Assembly: GCF_001625305.1 (NCBI RefSeq)
Contig: NW_017802891.1
Location: 87,701 to 151,700 of the forward strand
DNA length: 64,000 bases
Source: Branchiostoma belcheri
Lineage: Eukaryota > Chordata > Leptocardii > Amphioxiformes > Branchiostomatidae
Reading direction: 5' to 3'
Shown: piece after piece, positions 1-18,508 of the stretch
Numbering within the stretch: position 1 is the stretch's first letter
Layout of the letters: each line of letters opens with the position of its first letter
Notes under the pieces: generated by a model
The model's database searches: none
Told to the model about the DNA's origin: nothing
What the model saw: the letters and a program-made list of their open reading frames with translations, nothing else
Translations under genes and position numbers: made by a program

Positions 1-140
1 AGGGAGGAGAGAGAGGAGAGGAGAGAGAAAGAAGAGAGAGGAGAGGTAGTAGAGAGAGTAGAGGAGAGAGAGGGGGGAGGGAGGAAAGAGAGAAAGAAAG
101 AGAGAGAGAGAGGAGGGAGGAAAGAGAGAGAGGGAAAAAA
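1..140. repeat. GA-rich low-complexity tract
   Basis: Almost pure purine sequence made of GAGAG and GGGAGGA runs. No coding sense is seen. It probably lies in an intron of the minus-strand gene that continues past the left edge. Confidence 0.9.
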
Positions 141-210
141 CCCAGTATTAAAAATTTCAAATCGTCAGGAGGCAAGAAAACGACGTCACATCAAAACCCT
201 GTGTGCTTAC

Positions 211-6528
<6,318 letters not shown>

Positions 6529-7204
6529 CGTGCCTGCGTACAACACCTAAACACCTAAATTAAGTATTGCATTTTATCAGTTTGCAAGTTGAAAACACTG
6601 GTACACAAAAATTGAGAGAAAATATAAATAAAATCTTAACAAAACATCACTCGCATCAGAAAAGTGCTCTTTAACATGCTGTCCTTCATTTTTGTATCGG
6701 GAGGTGTCGCTGTTGAGCAGGTCATAAGTGTAAGACCACACCCATTTATTCTTGTTGATGGAATAGCGCGGGAAGAATTGAACATATAAACAACAGGAAA
6801 AATATGAAATAAATGAAATAAACCAATACAGAATCCATACCATATGTTTATAGAACCTGCATGTACTTGCAACAAGGGCTTACCGTGTTTTAGAATTTAA
6901 CGGAGGCAACCCATGTGCCTAAAATCAACTCAGAAGAGTAAGTCAAATAGCTACGATCATTGATTGCTAAGTTCTGAACGATGGATTTTGAGGTACGTGC
7001 ATAGTGCTGCTGTTGAACAGGAGTCGTCATGAACACCGCAGCTCTAAACGACGCTTGGATTTAGATATGCAAATGTTTATGTGTTACAGGTTACCCAATG
7101 ATATACATGTGATGATGAACCGTTCAAAGGTCCTGAAATTACGACAAGGCCACACGCAGCTTGGGTCGTAGCGGACCACAAAAGGCACGCGACGTTTTGC
7201 GTCG
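6529..7204. other. 5' flank of ILEI-EGF gene
   Basis: Upstream region of the minus-strand gene. No clear TATA box or conserved element was recognised. The stretch next to the ATG (TTTAGGTG.TGTACGC) matches the 5' flank of the paralogous exon at 50023, so the duplicated piece includes some 5' untranslated or promoter sequence. Confidence 0.4.
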
Positions 7205-10200
7205 GTGTTCAAAACCTATAATTTAGCTACACGAGACTTGTCGTTCACAGAGAGTCAGCAAAATGCGCACAGAAATAAAAACTGCTGTCAATCGCAGAGC
7301 AACCTCGTGCGATTTTCGGTTTCGCTGTGCCATGCGTGAAGAAACAAACTACTAGTGGCATCGACAGAATACAGTATCCTATAGAAATTACGAAAGCAAA
7401 ATAAAGTACTTGTGTAAATAAAGTATTGTCTTGTCTTGATTATGCTACATGTACCCTGCACTTTTGAGTCGGAAGGTGGCGCTGCAAGTCCTGAATATAA
7501 TTAATAGTGCACTGCAGTTAAGAGTTTAGGTATAGTGTTTTCAATCAGGCGTCGATACTTGTCCAACAACTTTCGGCGTGTACACGCTTATTCCAACATG
7601 CCCTCTGTACGACATCCCGTCTTTGTGTGCCGTAAAACCTGTGACAAAATTATTCACATTGGCTCAAAAACATGAAACACACCTTTTCATCTTTGTGTGT
7701 AACTAAGACGCCAGATGATTACCACGGTACTGACGAAAAATTCAAGTTTTAACGCGCTGATAACACAAATCAGATAGTGGATGGTTCAGTGTCCCGGACG
7801 TTATGTATATAAATCATTAGTTGTATTCCTGTTGTTTTGAGCATGTTGATCATACGAATTTTTTTCTTGAAGTGAGTATGCAAATGAGGAAAGCCTTGTT
7901 GACAATGGTCTGCTCAAAATGGCACCATTACACGCGGGCATCAAACGAGGTGGAAGGAAAATCTGCCCGAGGACAAGTTGTCTGCGTTTTGTCATTATCA
8001 TTTCAGTCAAAACGCTACAAAGTAGACAGCATCTGAATGCACAATATTTTGGACCTTCTCCTCTCAATAATTCACATCTTTAAATTTAGCGATACCCAAT
8101 GATACATGGCAAACAGTAGGTAAATGGTCTGTTTTTTTTCCACACTACTTCGTGAATCATAGGTCTAATCGTAAATGTTGAATTGACTTCATTTCAGAGT
8201 CGGTATGTATCTTTTACTGCGGTTACAATATGACGTTTGTGTGTCTTACACATAAGCCGACCGTGGACTTAAGGATTTTCTCAAAACTACGGTTGGGTCA
8301 GCTTCTTGTGAGATGTTTGGCAGTTTTTCGGCAAGATTGCCTGTTAATCTTAAATAAATTGACTGCGCCAGCTAACTATAATGTTTGAAAATCAAAGTTG
8401 GGAAAGTCATCCATGGAAGAAAACTAGGTCATCTCACAAACTCGATAGTATCCACTGCAAATCAGAAAGATATAACTCTAGTGCAATACCTCACATGGTA
8501 CGACTGTTGAACTTGTAAGAAAAAAAAGTGCCCTATTCTAAATTATATTGTATAATGTGTCTTCATGAGATCTTTTAAATCTTTTAAATTTGTTAATTTT
8601 GTGTAATCCAGTTACAGTATAACTACGCTTTTAATATTGTACCCTATATAGTTAATGTTTTTAGTATGAATACCAACTGTTGTTAATGGAACCCCCACAC
8701 TGTGACTGCCATGTGGGAACCATTGTTAGGAGTTTTACATGAAACAAATATACCAGTATTACTATTTTGCAGAAGAGCAGAGTAGAGCTAGAACAGGATA
8801 GGTTTTGGGCCACTTCCCACCCATCGTCTATATTGGTTGGGGATTGGTCGAGAGTAAAACCGGTCTAGCCAAAAGAATGACAGGGGCTTGACATGTAGCT
8901 TGGCTCGTGCATGACCACACAGAGCCACGCGACGTACTTATCGTGTTGGATTTTTAAAACCTACAATTGAATTAAGGAGGCCTGTCCTTTCCTTAAAGTC
9001 AAAGAGCCATCAAAGTACCCACAGGTGGAAAACTGCAACGAATTATGCGAAAAACCTAGATGGATCTTTCGGTTTACTGCACAATGACCATTTACACGTA
9101 TTTCAGTGTTACACCACCATCATGACATATAAAATGTAATAACACTGGTCACTTTTATTTTGGAATGTCAATTTCCGAATTTCAAGACAGCTATGTTGAA
9201 ACCCCTGATTTTCAAATCTGTTATTCGTAACGCGCACACTTTTGCCCTGTTGGGTCACAGAAACGTCATGATGTAACCGCAGTAAAAGATACATGCGAGC
9301 TCTGAAACGACTTTAATTCAACATTTATGAATAGAGCTATGATTCACGAAGTATTGTGAAAGAACAGATCATTCATCTACTGTTTGCCATGTATCGTTAA
9401 GTATCGTTAAATTTAAAGATGTGAATTTTGGGGGAGGAGAAGGTCCCAAACAGTGTGCATTCAGATGCTGTGCACGAAGTTATGCTCCTGTCGTCTACGT
9501 AGCAGCATTCTTGCTTGAAAGGACAATGACAAAAGCACAGACAACCTGTCCTCGGGCAGATTTCTCTTCCAGCTCGTTTGGTGCCCGTGTGTAATGGTGC
9601 CATTTGTGCCATTTTGAGCAGACTACCATTGTCAACAAGGCTTTCCTCATTTGCATACTGACTTCAAGAAGAAAATTCGTATGATCAACTGTAGTGCTCA
9701 AAACAACAAGAATACAACTAATGATTTATATACATAACGTTCGGGACACTGAACCATCCACTATCTGATTTGTGTTATCAGCGCGTTAAAACTTGAATTT
9801 TTCGTCAGTATGGTGGTAGACCATATCGACACAAGTATAATCATCTGGTGGTAATCATCTGATGAAAGATGAAAAGGTGTGCTGTTTTTGAGCCAATGTG
9901 CAGGATCTTCTTACAAGTTTTAGTGCACACAAAAACGGGATGTCGCACAGAGGGCATGTTAGAATAGTTATGTACACGCGCAGAAAGTAGGGGTCACAGA
10001 CGGATCTTTAGTTCAACCGAAAGTATCGACGCCTGACTGAAAACACCATATCTACACTCTTAACTGCAGTGCACTATTAATCAAATTCAGGACTTGCAGC
10101 GCCACGTTCGGAGACAAAAGTGCAGGGTATCACAAACAAGACAACGCAATACTTTATCGACACAAGTATAGCGACTTTCGTAATTCTATAGGTGGCTGTA

Positions 10201-10360
10201 TTTTGTTTATGTCGGTATTTGTTTGTTTGTGCCAATAAGATTGTGAAGCGCACATGGCGGGCACAGTGAAACCGAATATCGCACGAGTTTCTTCTAGATC
10301 TGTGATTGACAGCAGTTTATATTTCGATGACATTCGTGTAATATAATTATAGGTTTTGAA
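7205..10360. repeat. Large diverged inverted repeat
   Basis: The left arm (about 7205-8250) and right arm (about 9250-10360) are inverted copies. Anchors are GTTCAAAACCTATAATT at both outer ends, CTCATTTGCATACTGACTTC in the right arm with its inverse in the left, and GCGGTTACA.(T)ATGACGTTT at the inner ends. Arms differ by many substitutions and small indels. The spacer holds another partial copy (about 8880-9090) of the outer-end sequence. A foldback-type DNA element is possible but no transposase was seen. A dispersed relative lies at about 47990-48140. Confidence 0.65.
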
Positions 10361-10430
10361 CGTACTCCAGTTCGATCTTCTACAGAAGAGTTTTATAGTC
10401 AGCTGGCGCAGACGACTTTAATACGCCGAA

Positions 10431-10566
10431 GGACGGTTATACCAACTATAATGATACAGATACTTGTGTGTTACGCCGAAGGGAGGTTATACCGGCTATA
10501 CAGATACAGAAGCTGGTGTGTTACGCCGAAGGGCGGTTATACCGGCTATACAGATACAGATACTTA
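10431..10566. repeat. 50-bp tandem array, left part
   Basis: Three units of 50 bp containing TTACGCCGAAGGGCGGTTAT and CCGGCTATACAGATACAG. The array resumes in the same orientation at 11113, so the palindrome between was inserted into or grew inside it. Confidence 0.85.
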
Positions 10567-10801
10567 GTTAAAGAGTTTGACTTGTTCCAACACAATAAGG
10601 AGAACTCACCATAAATTTTCGGCTGATCCCGTCAACCTTCGTCAGATTTGTGATGCAATCGCTGACTATCCGGAAGTCGGAAACGTGATGACGTCAGGAG
10701 TGCATCAAAAGTGGCGGGAAGACGGTATCTCCCACCATCACGGTTCAGAGAGGGTTGGTGGGCCCTGATGTAAACTGCCTCCTTCACGCCTCTCACAAAG
10801 T
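10565..10801 (-). mobile_element. Palindrome left arm: Penelope-like GIY-YIG fragment
   Basis: A 237-bp arm inverted at 10843-11079. Read on minus from the 41-nt loop it codes for RILDTEQDYFVRGVKEAVY..., then SLNRDGGRYRLP. This is the typical C-terminal stretch after a GIY-YIG nuclease in Penelope-like retroelements, with the conserved Asn of NRDGG. Only a fragment is present. The two arms look identical by eye. Confidence 0.65.
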
Positions 10802-10842
10802 AATCCTGCTCCGTATCTAGAATGCGCACCTTGTCCAATGTA

Positions 10843-11079
10843 ACTTTGTGAGAGGCGTGAAGGAGGCAGTTTACATCAGGGCCCACCAACCCTCTCTGAA
10901 CCGTGATGGTGGGAGATACCGTCTTCCCGCCACTTTTGATGCACTCCTGACGTCATCACGTTTCCGACTTCCGGATAGTCAGCGATTGCATCACAAATCT
11001 GACGAAGGTTGACGGGATCAGCCGAAAATTTATGGTGAGTTCTCCTTATTGTGTTGGAACAAGTCAAACTCTTTAACTA
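10843..11079 (+). mobile_element. Palindrome right arm: Penelope-like GIY-YIG fragment
   Basis: Inverted mate of 10565-10801, symmetric about position 10822 with a 41-nt loop at 10802-10842. The identity of both arms implies recent origin or gene conversion between arms. Confidence 0.65.
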
Positions 11080-11112
11080 TGTATTCTACCAACACAGATG
11101 AGCTTTCATTCG

Positions 11113-11280
11113 AAGATACAGATACTGGTGTGTTACGCCGAAGGGCGGTTATACCGGCTATACAGATACAGAAGCTGGTGTGTTACGCCGAAGGGCGGTT
11201 ATACCGGCTATACAGATACAGAAGCTGGTGTGTTACGCCGAAGGGCGGTTATACAGGCTATACCGATACAGATACAGAGA
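11113..11280. repeat. 50-bp tandem array, right part
   Basis: Three units of 50 bp (TTACGCCGAAGGGCGGTTAT at 11131, 11181 and 11231), same orientation as the left part. Confidence 0.85.
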
Positions 11281-12060
11281 TAAACTTGAAAGGGTACAGA
11301 AAATGACCCAAGCCTGAGTCAGGTGACCTCTAGACCCTCATTATCAAACCCTAATGCAAACCTATACAAAATGTATTTTCTTTAACGAACCGGGCACCCA
11401 AACAAAGTCGTTTGTTTAACAAAATAGAAAGACTATAAAATCCTTACTTTCAGCTCCAAAAACAGCACCCCCCCCCCAAAAAAAACAAATACTTCTTTAC
11501 GTTTGGTTTCAGTGTAAATTTGGCCCACTGCGCTTGCGCGGATCAATGGCCTTTGCCATTCCTGCCCTGTTGCATCATGGGTAGTATCAATGTCAGATAA
11601 ATAATGTTTTACAGCATCAGACAGACGTTTCTTTTATCCTTACTAAGCCAAGCAAAACTATAGATAAAAGTGCCGCTATCTGCAAGATGAGGCACACCCA
11701 ACTCGCGGATTTATAGCTTGAAACGTGACGAAAGGACGAAAACATGTCGTAGCTCATTAGACATAGTCCATCACACGGGTTTTGAACACACCGAATGTGT
11801 ATGTGACATGTTACACATATTCATAGCAGTACGTTGTACTTAAACTATTAGTATTTCGAGTTGTGTTTTAAAGGCTCAAATTTGATGCTATTCAGACCAA
11901 ATAAGAGCAATGAGTTAATGGCATGATAAATTTTTACCAGTGTATTTTCTATCCGGTGTAAAAAAATCCCGTCATAGTCACCTCAAACAAAATAGAAAAT
12001 AAACCTTGCTCAAACGCTTGTCTCCCTCCAACTATGGCAATATATCTGTTCCAACTGTTG
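11281..12060. other. No recognised feature
   Basis: AT-rich sequence with a C/A homopolymer run near 11468. No exon, transposon end or RNA gene was recognised. Confidence 0.4.
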
Positions 12061-12256
12061 CTGCCGTCGTAACCCCCCCCCTCCGCAAAAAAAAGAAACA
12101 CCTCACGAAGCTTGTTTCTCGGCTATTTCAAACGCTTCAAGCATGTCATCATGACAAAAATGTGCTGAAAATGGCAGTTAAGGTTTTGCCGCCTCCAAAT
12201 TGCATTTGATACCTTTAATAACATGAAAGCATTCTTTCCATAAGGATAAAGCCCAC

Positions 12257-12332
12257 CTTTCACACCAGATGCGCACGTAAGACCTAGAATGATGCAGCAG
12301 ATGAGTCTGACCACATCTTGCCGTGCAGACAT
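12257..12332 (-). pseudogene. Orphan pentraxin signal-peptide exon, copy 1
   Basis: Codes for MSARQDVVRLICCIILGL followed by TCASGVK and ends in phase 1 before GTGGGC, like the copies at 15514 and 17628. No pentraxin exon lies downstream on the minus strand within reach. It is either an orphan copy or spliced to exons not recognised. Confidence 0.5.
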
Positions 12333-13576
12333 CCTTCTACCGGGCCTCTCCCTCAGAGTCCTCGGAAGAAGATGCAAGTGGCCCCGTATGGATGTTGTTT
12401 CTGGCCTAGTCAACGTGTTATATACGCTTTATCCCGGTTTCTGGCGTTAAGCCGTGTTGTGAAGTGTAAAGACAAAAACCTTCCACAGACAGACACGCAG
12501 TGCGAACCTGTGGCTCGGGCAATTTGCACATTTATGTTCGATGATCGGTTTTGGGCAACTCCCAAGCAACGCTCACTACGTCATAAAAATATGGACGAAA
12601 CCATGAAAAATGGTGGAGGTGCCTTGATTATTTTTTACTTTAAAGGAAGTTTTAACTCCTTAAAAGACGATATTAATTCCCGTGAATACTTCTGCTACTA
12701 AGCATAAGAACCACCATTGTACATTTTACGACTTTTCTCTCTCGATACTTTGTCTGCACGTTTATTTCTGTCATCCAACCATAAACTATTCGTTTCTGGG
12801 CGTTGCTTACAGTGACCAAGGACATTATACACGTGTCCTTGCAGTGACTCTTTTGAGTGTGAGAAACACTTAAGATGATCAGACAGGTGGAAAATATAAT
12901 ATCGAGACAGAAAAAAATATTTTGTATTTCTTCTTTGACAATTTCATGTTCACCGTCACAATGTCCTACATAGTAAGACTTGCCATTTAAAAAAAACTTT
13001 GGAATGTTAAAAAAACGACGACCGGGATGTGAAAGAAAATATAGAAAGTGTTCGATGCAACGGGTGGCTTATAAATTATTCAAGCCACCATTAGCCTAAC
13101 TGCGCTCCGCTACTGTACACATGAGTTCAGTGACCTAATGCAGCACCATATATAAGTCTTTTTCTCTTTTCATTCTTGTTCCTTAAATAGAAATTGTGAT
13201 CCTACTTTGAGTGATGTCAAATTTCTATTACCATACTATTTTTTCTGTACTCATCTGGTGTTTTCATTGTTTCTTCAGAATATGTAAAACTACAAAATGC
13301 CACATTCTATAACCTGTGGGTTGAAGCATACCCGACCAATCTGTATAGAATGGGTCGCTTTTAGAAAATGGCAACAGCACTGCAAACAAATTATTGAATG
13401 TGCAATTGCGTAACTTGGAAAAGGCAGTATAAAATACTGTGCAGATTGACGATTATGGCAGGGTCTTTTCTTGGTGCTGAAAAGCTTGTCTAATACACAT
13501 TCAAGGTTTCCCTACCTGTGCAGGTCCTGTAAAGCTGTAAAGAACAACATTATGTTAACGAGCATGTACTACTTAC

Positions 13577-15589
13577 CACATTGATACTCAGCCCTGCTGG
13601 CCTGTCCGAAGACTGTAATGTTAGTTGTATCCCAGTCAATCACATTGCCATGGTAACTACAGTCCACTCCTGTTTCGGCTGGAGACAACACGCGGTCCCA
13701 GAGGTTTACTCCCGACAGCTCTCCGATGAATGACTGGTGTGCTTCGAATTCTCCCCCGACTACGTCTTGATCCTGACCGAGAATCCACGTGCCGCCTGTA
13801 CGCACCCTCCCTCCCATTCTAAACCCGGACCCTGAAGCCGTCAGCACGCCGTCAGCGTACAGCTGCCAGGCCCCATCACTGTTGCTCCAGGTAGTACATA
13901 TGGTGTGCCACTCGCCGTCCCAAACGGGTGGGTCTGCCATGTGGATTTCGCTTTGTAAGAATAACTGAAAAAAATTACATGAGCTGATTTATCAGCCAAG
14001 ATATTTACAAAAAGAAATTCAGAATAGCTCTACCAAAACTATCAGGACACACTTGCAAATCCTTTTACATTGGTTAGTTTACATACGATATTATCCAGCA
14101 TAAGCAAGCAATAGACAGCAGAAACCTAATATCGAAAGCAATTGTATACTTACTAAAAATCCACCTTCAACATTTAAGAGAAGCTCGTTGTCGTGTTCTG
14201 GTACTGCGTAGCTGACCAAGTTTATATCGTTGCTGGAATCCATGTTGGAGCGCATGTGCACACAGAGGGTAAAGCTTGTTAAGTCCTCAGACAATATTGT
14301 CTCCATCCTGGCATAGTCAACAATGCCTCTTGGACCGGGGAAGATGATCTTCTGTGAGTCGCCTGGTACAACATGTGACTTTGTTAAACTAACAAACTTT
14401 TAAGGCTGACGACGTGTGTGACAATGTAGTCAACAAGAAATGTACAGCTTAAAATCACAATCTGTAAGATTCTGTAAGATTCAGATTCTTTCATTGTTGC
14501 TTAAATAGGACAGATTCAGAAAAGGAAATACATGTAAAAAGAGAAAGCCCGGCATTTACTCGGGAGGAAATACATCATATTTCACGCCATCTCTCTGCCC
14601 ATTTCAAAATGAACTGCTGCTATATTAACACCTTGCAGAAATTAATAAACCAAAAGTTACCTTTACTCACAATATAATCCTACTCGGAAATTCAGTTTTC
14701 ATATACTTTGACCCCGCCTGCAGGAATGGACCCTTCTCAAAATACCCCCATACAAAATGGCCGCTTCCAAGTTCCCCTTGCCCAGTCTCTAAAAATCCTA
14801 TTTTAGTTTTACATTATTTTAAGTATATGCCAAAAAAGTGAATTAAATTTAATGACCATGTGCCAAAGATAGCCCCATGTCAGATATCAGGTCATTTGGG
14901 TTTAATACCGAAAAAGCCTGCCCAAAACTAAAAACTAAAAAAAATTTAAGTACATGTATTTTAGGTATGAATTTTGACACGGAAATTGCAGAATCATATA
15001 CACGCAATGTATCGGTGCGTTTTCCATTGGTGACGTAAGTGTGACGTGTTTGTAATAGGTCGGAAGTGACGTGTTTTACGTTGAATGTGACATAAATTAA
15101 GCAAAAAAAAATGTAACATATTTCGCTCCGTATTTTTGGAACAGATATATTGCCATATTCCAACGGCCAATGTAGACAATGTCAACTTTCTTGTCATTAA
15201 TTCTTTTAATGTAGTAAGTTGAATCAGGCCTACTCCATAGCATATTGATATCTTTGAGGCAAGAAACTGTAATGTCGCTGACGGAAAACGGTTGCTGGTT
15301 TTGCCTCGTAGCTATTTATGGGCGGTAACCCCCCCCCCAAAAAAAAAAATAGAAACACCTCATGAAGCTTGTTTCTAGGCTATTTCAAACGCTTCAAGCA
15401 TGTCATCATGACAAAAATGTGCTGAAAATGGCAGTTAAGGTTTTGCCGCCTCCAAATTGCATTTGGTGCCTTTAATAGCATGAAAACATTCTTTCCATAA
15501 CGATAAAGCCCACCTTTCACACCAGATGCGCATGTTAGACCTAGAATGATACAGCAGATGAGTCTGACGACATCTTGCCGTGCAGACAT
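13577..15589 (-). CDS. Secreted pentraxin-domain protein
   Basis: Exons 15514-15589 (signal peptide, 25 residues, phase 1 exit), 14154-14362 and 13577-13964 join in frame (1-0, 0-1). The mature start reads GDSQKIIFPGPRG...FTLCVHMR...NELLLNVEGG. The second half carries the pentraxin signature as WHTICTTWSNSDGAWQLYADG, with LGQDQDVVGGEF and SFIGELSGVNLWDRVLSP after it. The domain is complete at about 200 residues. Pentraxins bind calcium-dependent ligands and act as soluble pattern-recognition proteins, a role inferred here. The last exon ends in phase 1 (EYQC|G), so at least one more exon is needed. A conserved candidate is an 11-bp microexon near 13515-13525 (acceptor TTTACAG, donor GTAGGG), adding GPAQ. 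Confidence 0.78.
14363..15513 (-). other. Intron 1 of pentraxin gene
   Basis: Contains the B segment (14731-15330), shared with 16914-17440, and at about 14540-14600 the first part of a dispersed repeat family also seen at 24771 and 46246. No exon recognised. Confidence 0.5.
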
Positions 15590-16818
15590 CCTTCTACCGG
15601 GCCTCTCCCTCAGAGTCCGCGGAAGAAGATGCAGATGGGCCCGTGTAAATTTTGTTTCTGGCCCGGTAAACGTGTTGTTTACGCTTTATCCCGGTTTCTG
15701 ACGTTAAGCCGTGTTGTGAAGTGCAAAGACAAAAACCTTCCACGGACAGACACGCAGTGCGAACCTGTGGCTCGGGCAATTTGCACATTTATGTTCGATG
15801 ATCGGTTTTGGGCAACTCCCAAGCAACGCTCACTACGTCATAAAAATATGGACGAAAAATGGTGGAGGTGTCTTATTTTTTTTTACTTTAAAGGAAGTTT
15901 TAACTCCTTAAAAGACGATATTGATTCCCGTGAATACTTCTGCTACTTAGCATAAGAACCACCATTGTACATTTTACGACTTTTCTCTCGATAATTTGTC
16001 TGCACGTTTATTTCTGTCATCCAACCATTAAGTATTCGTTTCTGGGCGTTGCTTACAGTGACCAAGGACATTATACACGTGTCCTTGCAGTGACTCGTTT
16101 GAGTGTGAGAAACACTTAAGATGATCAGACAGGTGGAAAAGTTAATATCGAGACAGAAAAAAAATATTTTGTATTTCTTCTTTGACAATTTCATGTTCAC
16201 CGTCACAATGTCCTACATAGTAAGACTTGCCATTTAAAAATAACTTTGGAATATTAAAAAAACGACCGGGATGCGAAAGAAAATATAGAAAGTGTTCGAT
16301 GCAACGGGTGGCTCATAAATTATTCAAGCCACCATTAGCCTAACTGCGCTCCGCTACTGTAAAAATGAGTTCAGTGACTTAATGCAGCACCATATATAAG
16401 TCTTTTCTCTTTTCATTCTTGTTCCTTAAATAGAAATTGTGATCCTACTTTGAGTGATGTCAAATTTCTATTACCATACTATTTTTTCTGTACTCATCTG
16501 GTGTTTTCATTGTTTCTTCAGAATATGTAAAAACTACAAAATGCCACATTCTATAACCTGTGGGTTGAAGTATACCCGACCAATCTGTATAGAATGAGTC
16601 GCTTTTAGAAAATGGCAACAGCACTACAAACAAATTATTGAATGTGCAATTGCGTAACTTGGAAAAGGCAGTTTAAAATACTGTGCAGATTGACGATTAT
16701 GGCAGGGTCCTTTCTTGGTGCTGAAAAGCTTGTCTAATACCCATTTAAGGGTTCCCCTACCTGTGCAGGTCCTGTAAAGCTGTAAAGAACAACATTATGT
16801 TAACGAGCATGTACTACT

Positions 16819-16912
16819 TACTGCATTGATACTCAGCCCTGCTGGCCTGTCCGAAGACTCTGATGTTAGTTGTATCCCAGTCAATCACGTTGCCATGGTA
16901 ACTGCAGTCCAC
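16819..16912 (-). pseudogene. Truncated pentraxin exon
   Basis: Codes only for the last part of the domain (VDCSYHGNVIDWDTTNI, then VFGQASRAEYQC), nearly identical to 13577-13670. It breaks into B-segment sequence at 16913, so the rest of the domain was deleted. The donor is kept but changed (GTAAGTAG). It lies downstream of the third signal exon. Confidence 0.75.
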
Positions 16913-17627
16913 ACTTCTCAAAATACCCCCATACAAAATGGCCGCTTCCAAGTTCCCCTTGCCCAGTCTCTAAAAATCCTATTTTAGTTTTACATTATTT
17001 TAAGTATATGCCAAAAAAGTGAATTAAATTTAATGACCATGTGCCAAAGATAGCCCCATGTCAGATATCAGGTCATTTGGGTTTAATACCGAAAAAGCCT
17101 GCCCAAAACTAAAAACGAAAAAAAATTTAAGTACATGTATTTTAGGTATGAATTTTGACACGGAAATTGCAGAATCATATACACGCAATGTATCGGTGCG
17201 TTGCATGTGACATAAATTAAGCAAAAAAAATGTAACATATTTCGCTCCGTATTTTTGGAACAGATATATTGCCATATTCCAACGGCCAATGTAGACAGTC
17301 AACTTTCTTGTCATTAATTCTTTTAATGTAGTAAGTTGAATCAGGCCTACTCCATAGCATATTGATATCTTTGAGGCAAGAAACTGTAATGTCGCTGACG
17401 GAAAACGGTTGCTGGTTTTGCCTCGTAGCTATTTATGGGCGGTAACCCCCCCCCCAAAAAAAATAGAAACACCTCATGAAGCTTGTTTCTAGGCTATTTC
17501 AAACGCTTCAAGCATGTCATCATGACAAAAATGTGCTGAAATTGGCAGTTAAGGTTTTGCCGCCTCCAAATTGCATTTGGTGCCTTTAATAGCATGAAAG
17601 CATTCTTTCCATAACGATAAAGCCCAC

Positions 17628-17703
17628 CTTTCACACCAGATGCGCATGTAAGACCTAGAATGATACAGCAGATGAGTCTGACGACATCTTGCCGTGCAGA
17701 CAT
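17628..17703 (-). pseudogene. Pentraxin signal-peptide exon, copy 3
   Basis: The same 76-bp exon as 15514-15589 with intact Met, hydrophobic core and donor. Its only downstream partner is the truncated pentraxin exon at 16819-16912, so a working product is unlikely. Confidence 0.6.
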
Positions 17704-18106
17704 CCTTCTACCGGGCCTCTCCCTCAGAGTCCGCGGAAGAAGATGCAGATGGGACCGTGTAAATGTTGTTTCTGGCCCGGTAAACGTGTTGTATACGCTT
17801 TATCCCGGTTTCTGACGTTATGCCGTGTTGTGAAGTGTAAAGACAAAAACCTTCCACAGACAGACACGCAGTGCGAACCTGTGGCTCGGGCAATTTGCAC
17901 ATTTATGTTCGATGATCGGTTTTGGGCAACTCCCAAGCAACGCTCACTACGTCATAAACATAGGGACGAAACCATGAAAAATGGTGGAGGTGCCTTGATA
18001 TTTTTTTTACTTTAAAGGAAGTTAATATGGTATTAATTCCCGTGAATAATTCTGCTACCTAGCAGAAGAACCACTTGTACATTTTACGACTTTTCTCTCT
18101 CGATAC

Positions 18107-18508
18107 TTTATTTTTTTTTATTTTTTTTTATTTTATTTTATGACGATTTACCACATTTGTGGAAGGATTGACATAACAGGTGACTATCACCTCTTCAAAG
18201 ATGTCAACCCCGAGACCAGACTGTAAGGCTTGAACCACTCACACCGGGAAGGTCCCCTACTCTTTTCGATAAGTGCGGTGGGTTCTTTAACGTGCGTGGG
18301 GTGTGGCTCTCCCAAACACGGGACCTCCATTTAACGTCCTATCCGAGGGACGTTAGCCGAAGGGACGTTAGGGACCTAGCCGAAGCTAGGTACTCACCTG
18401 AGTGAAGTGCCTTTCCCAAGGGCACAAGATCGGTGACATGGGCAGGGTTCGAACCCACGACCTCTCGGGTGTGAGCCGAACACGCTACCGACTGCGCCAC
18501 ACGACCCC
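18107..18508 (-). mobile_element. tRNA-derived SINE
   Basis: Read on minus it starts GGGGTCGTGTGGCGCAGTCGG, with an A-box-like TGGCGCAGTCGGTAGCGTG and, about 25 bp on, a B box GGTTCGAAC (18447-18455). It ends in an A-rich tail (T-rich on plus, 18107-18140). It interrupts the A3 segment, whose uninterrupted form is seen in copies 1 and 2, so it inserted after the duplication. Confidence 0.85.

Noticed and set aside
12318-12701. Plus-strand ORF repeated at 15575 and 17689
   Set aside because: It is antisense to the signal-peptide exon and its flank; it is conserved only because the whole segment is duplicated, and shows no known domain.
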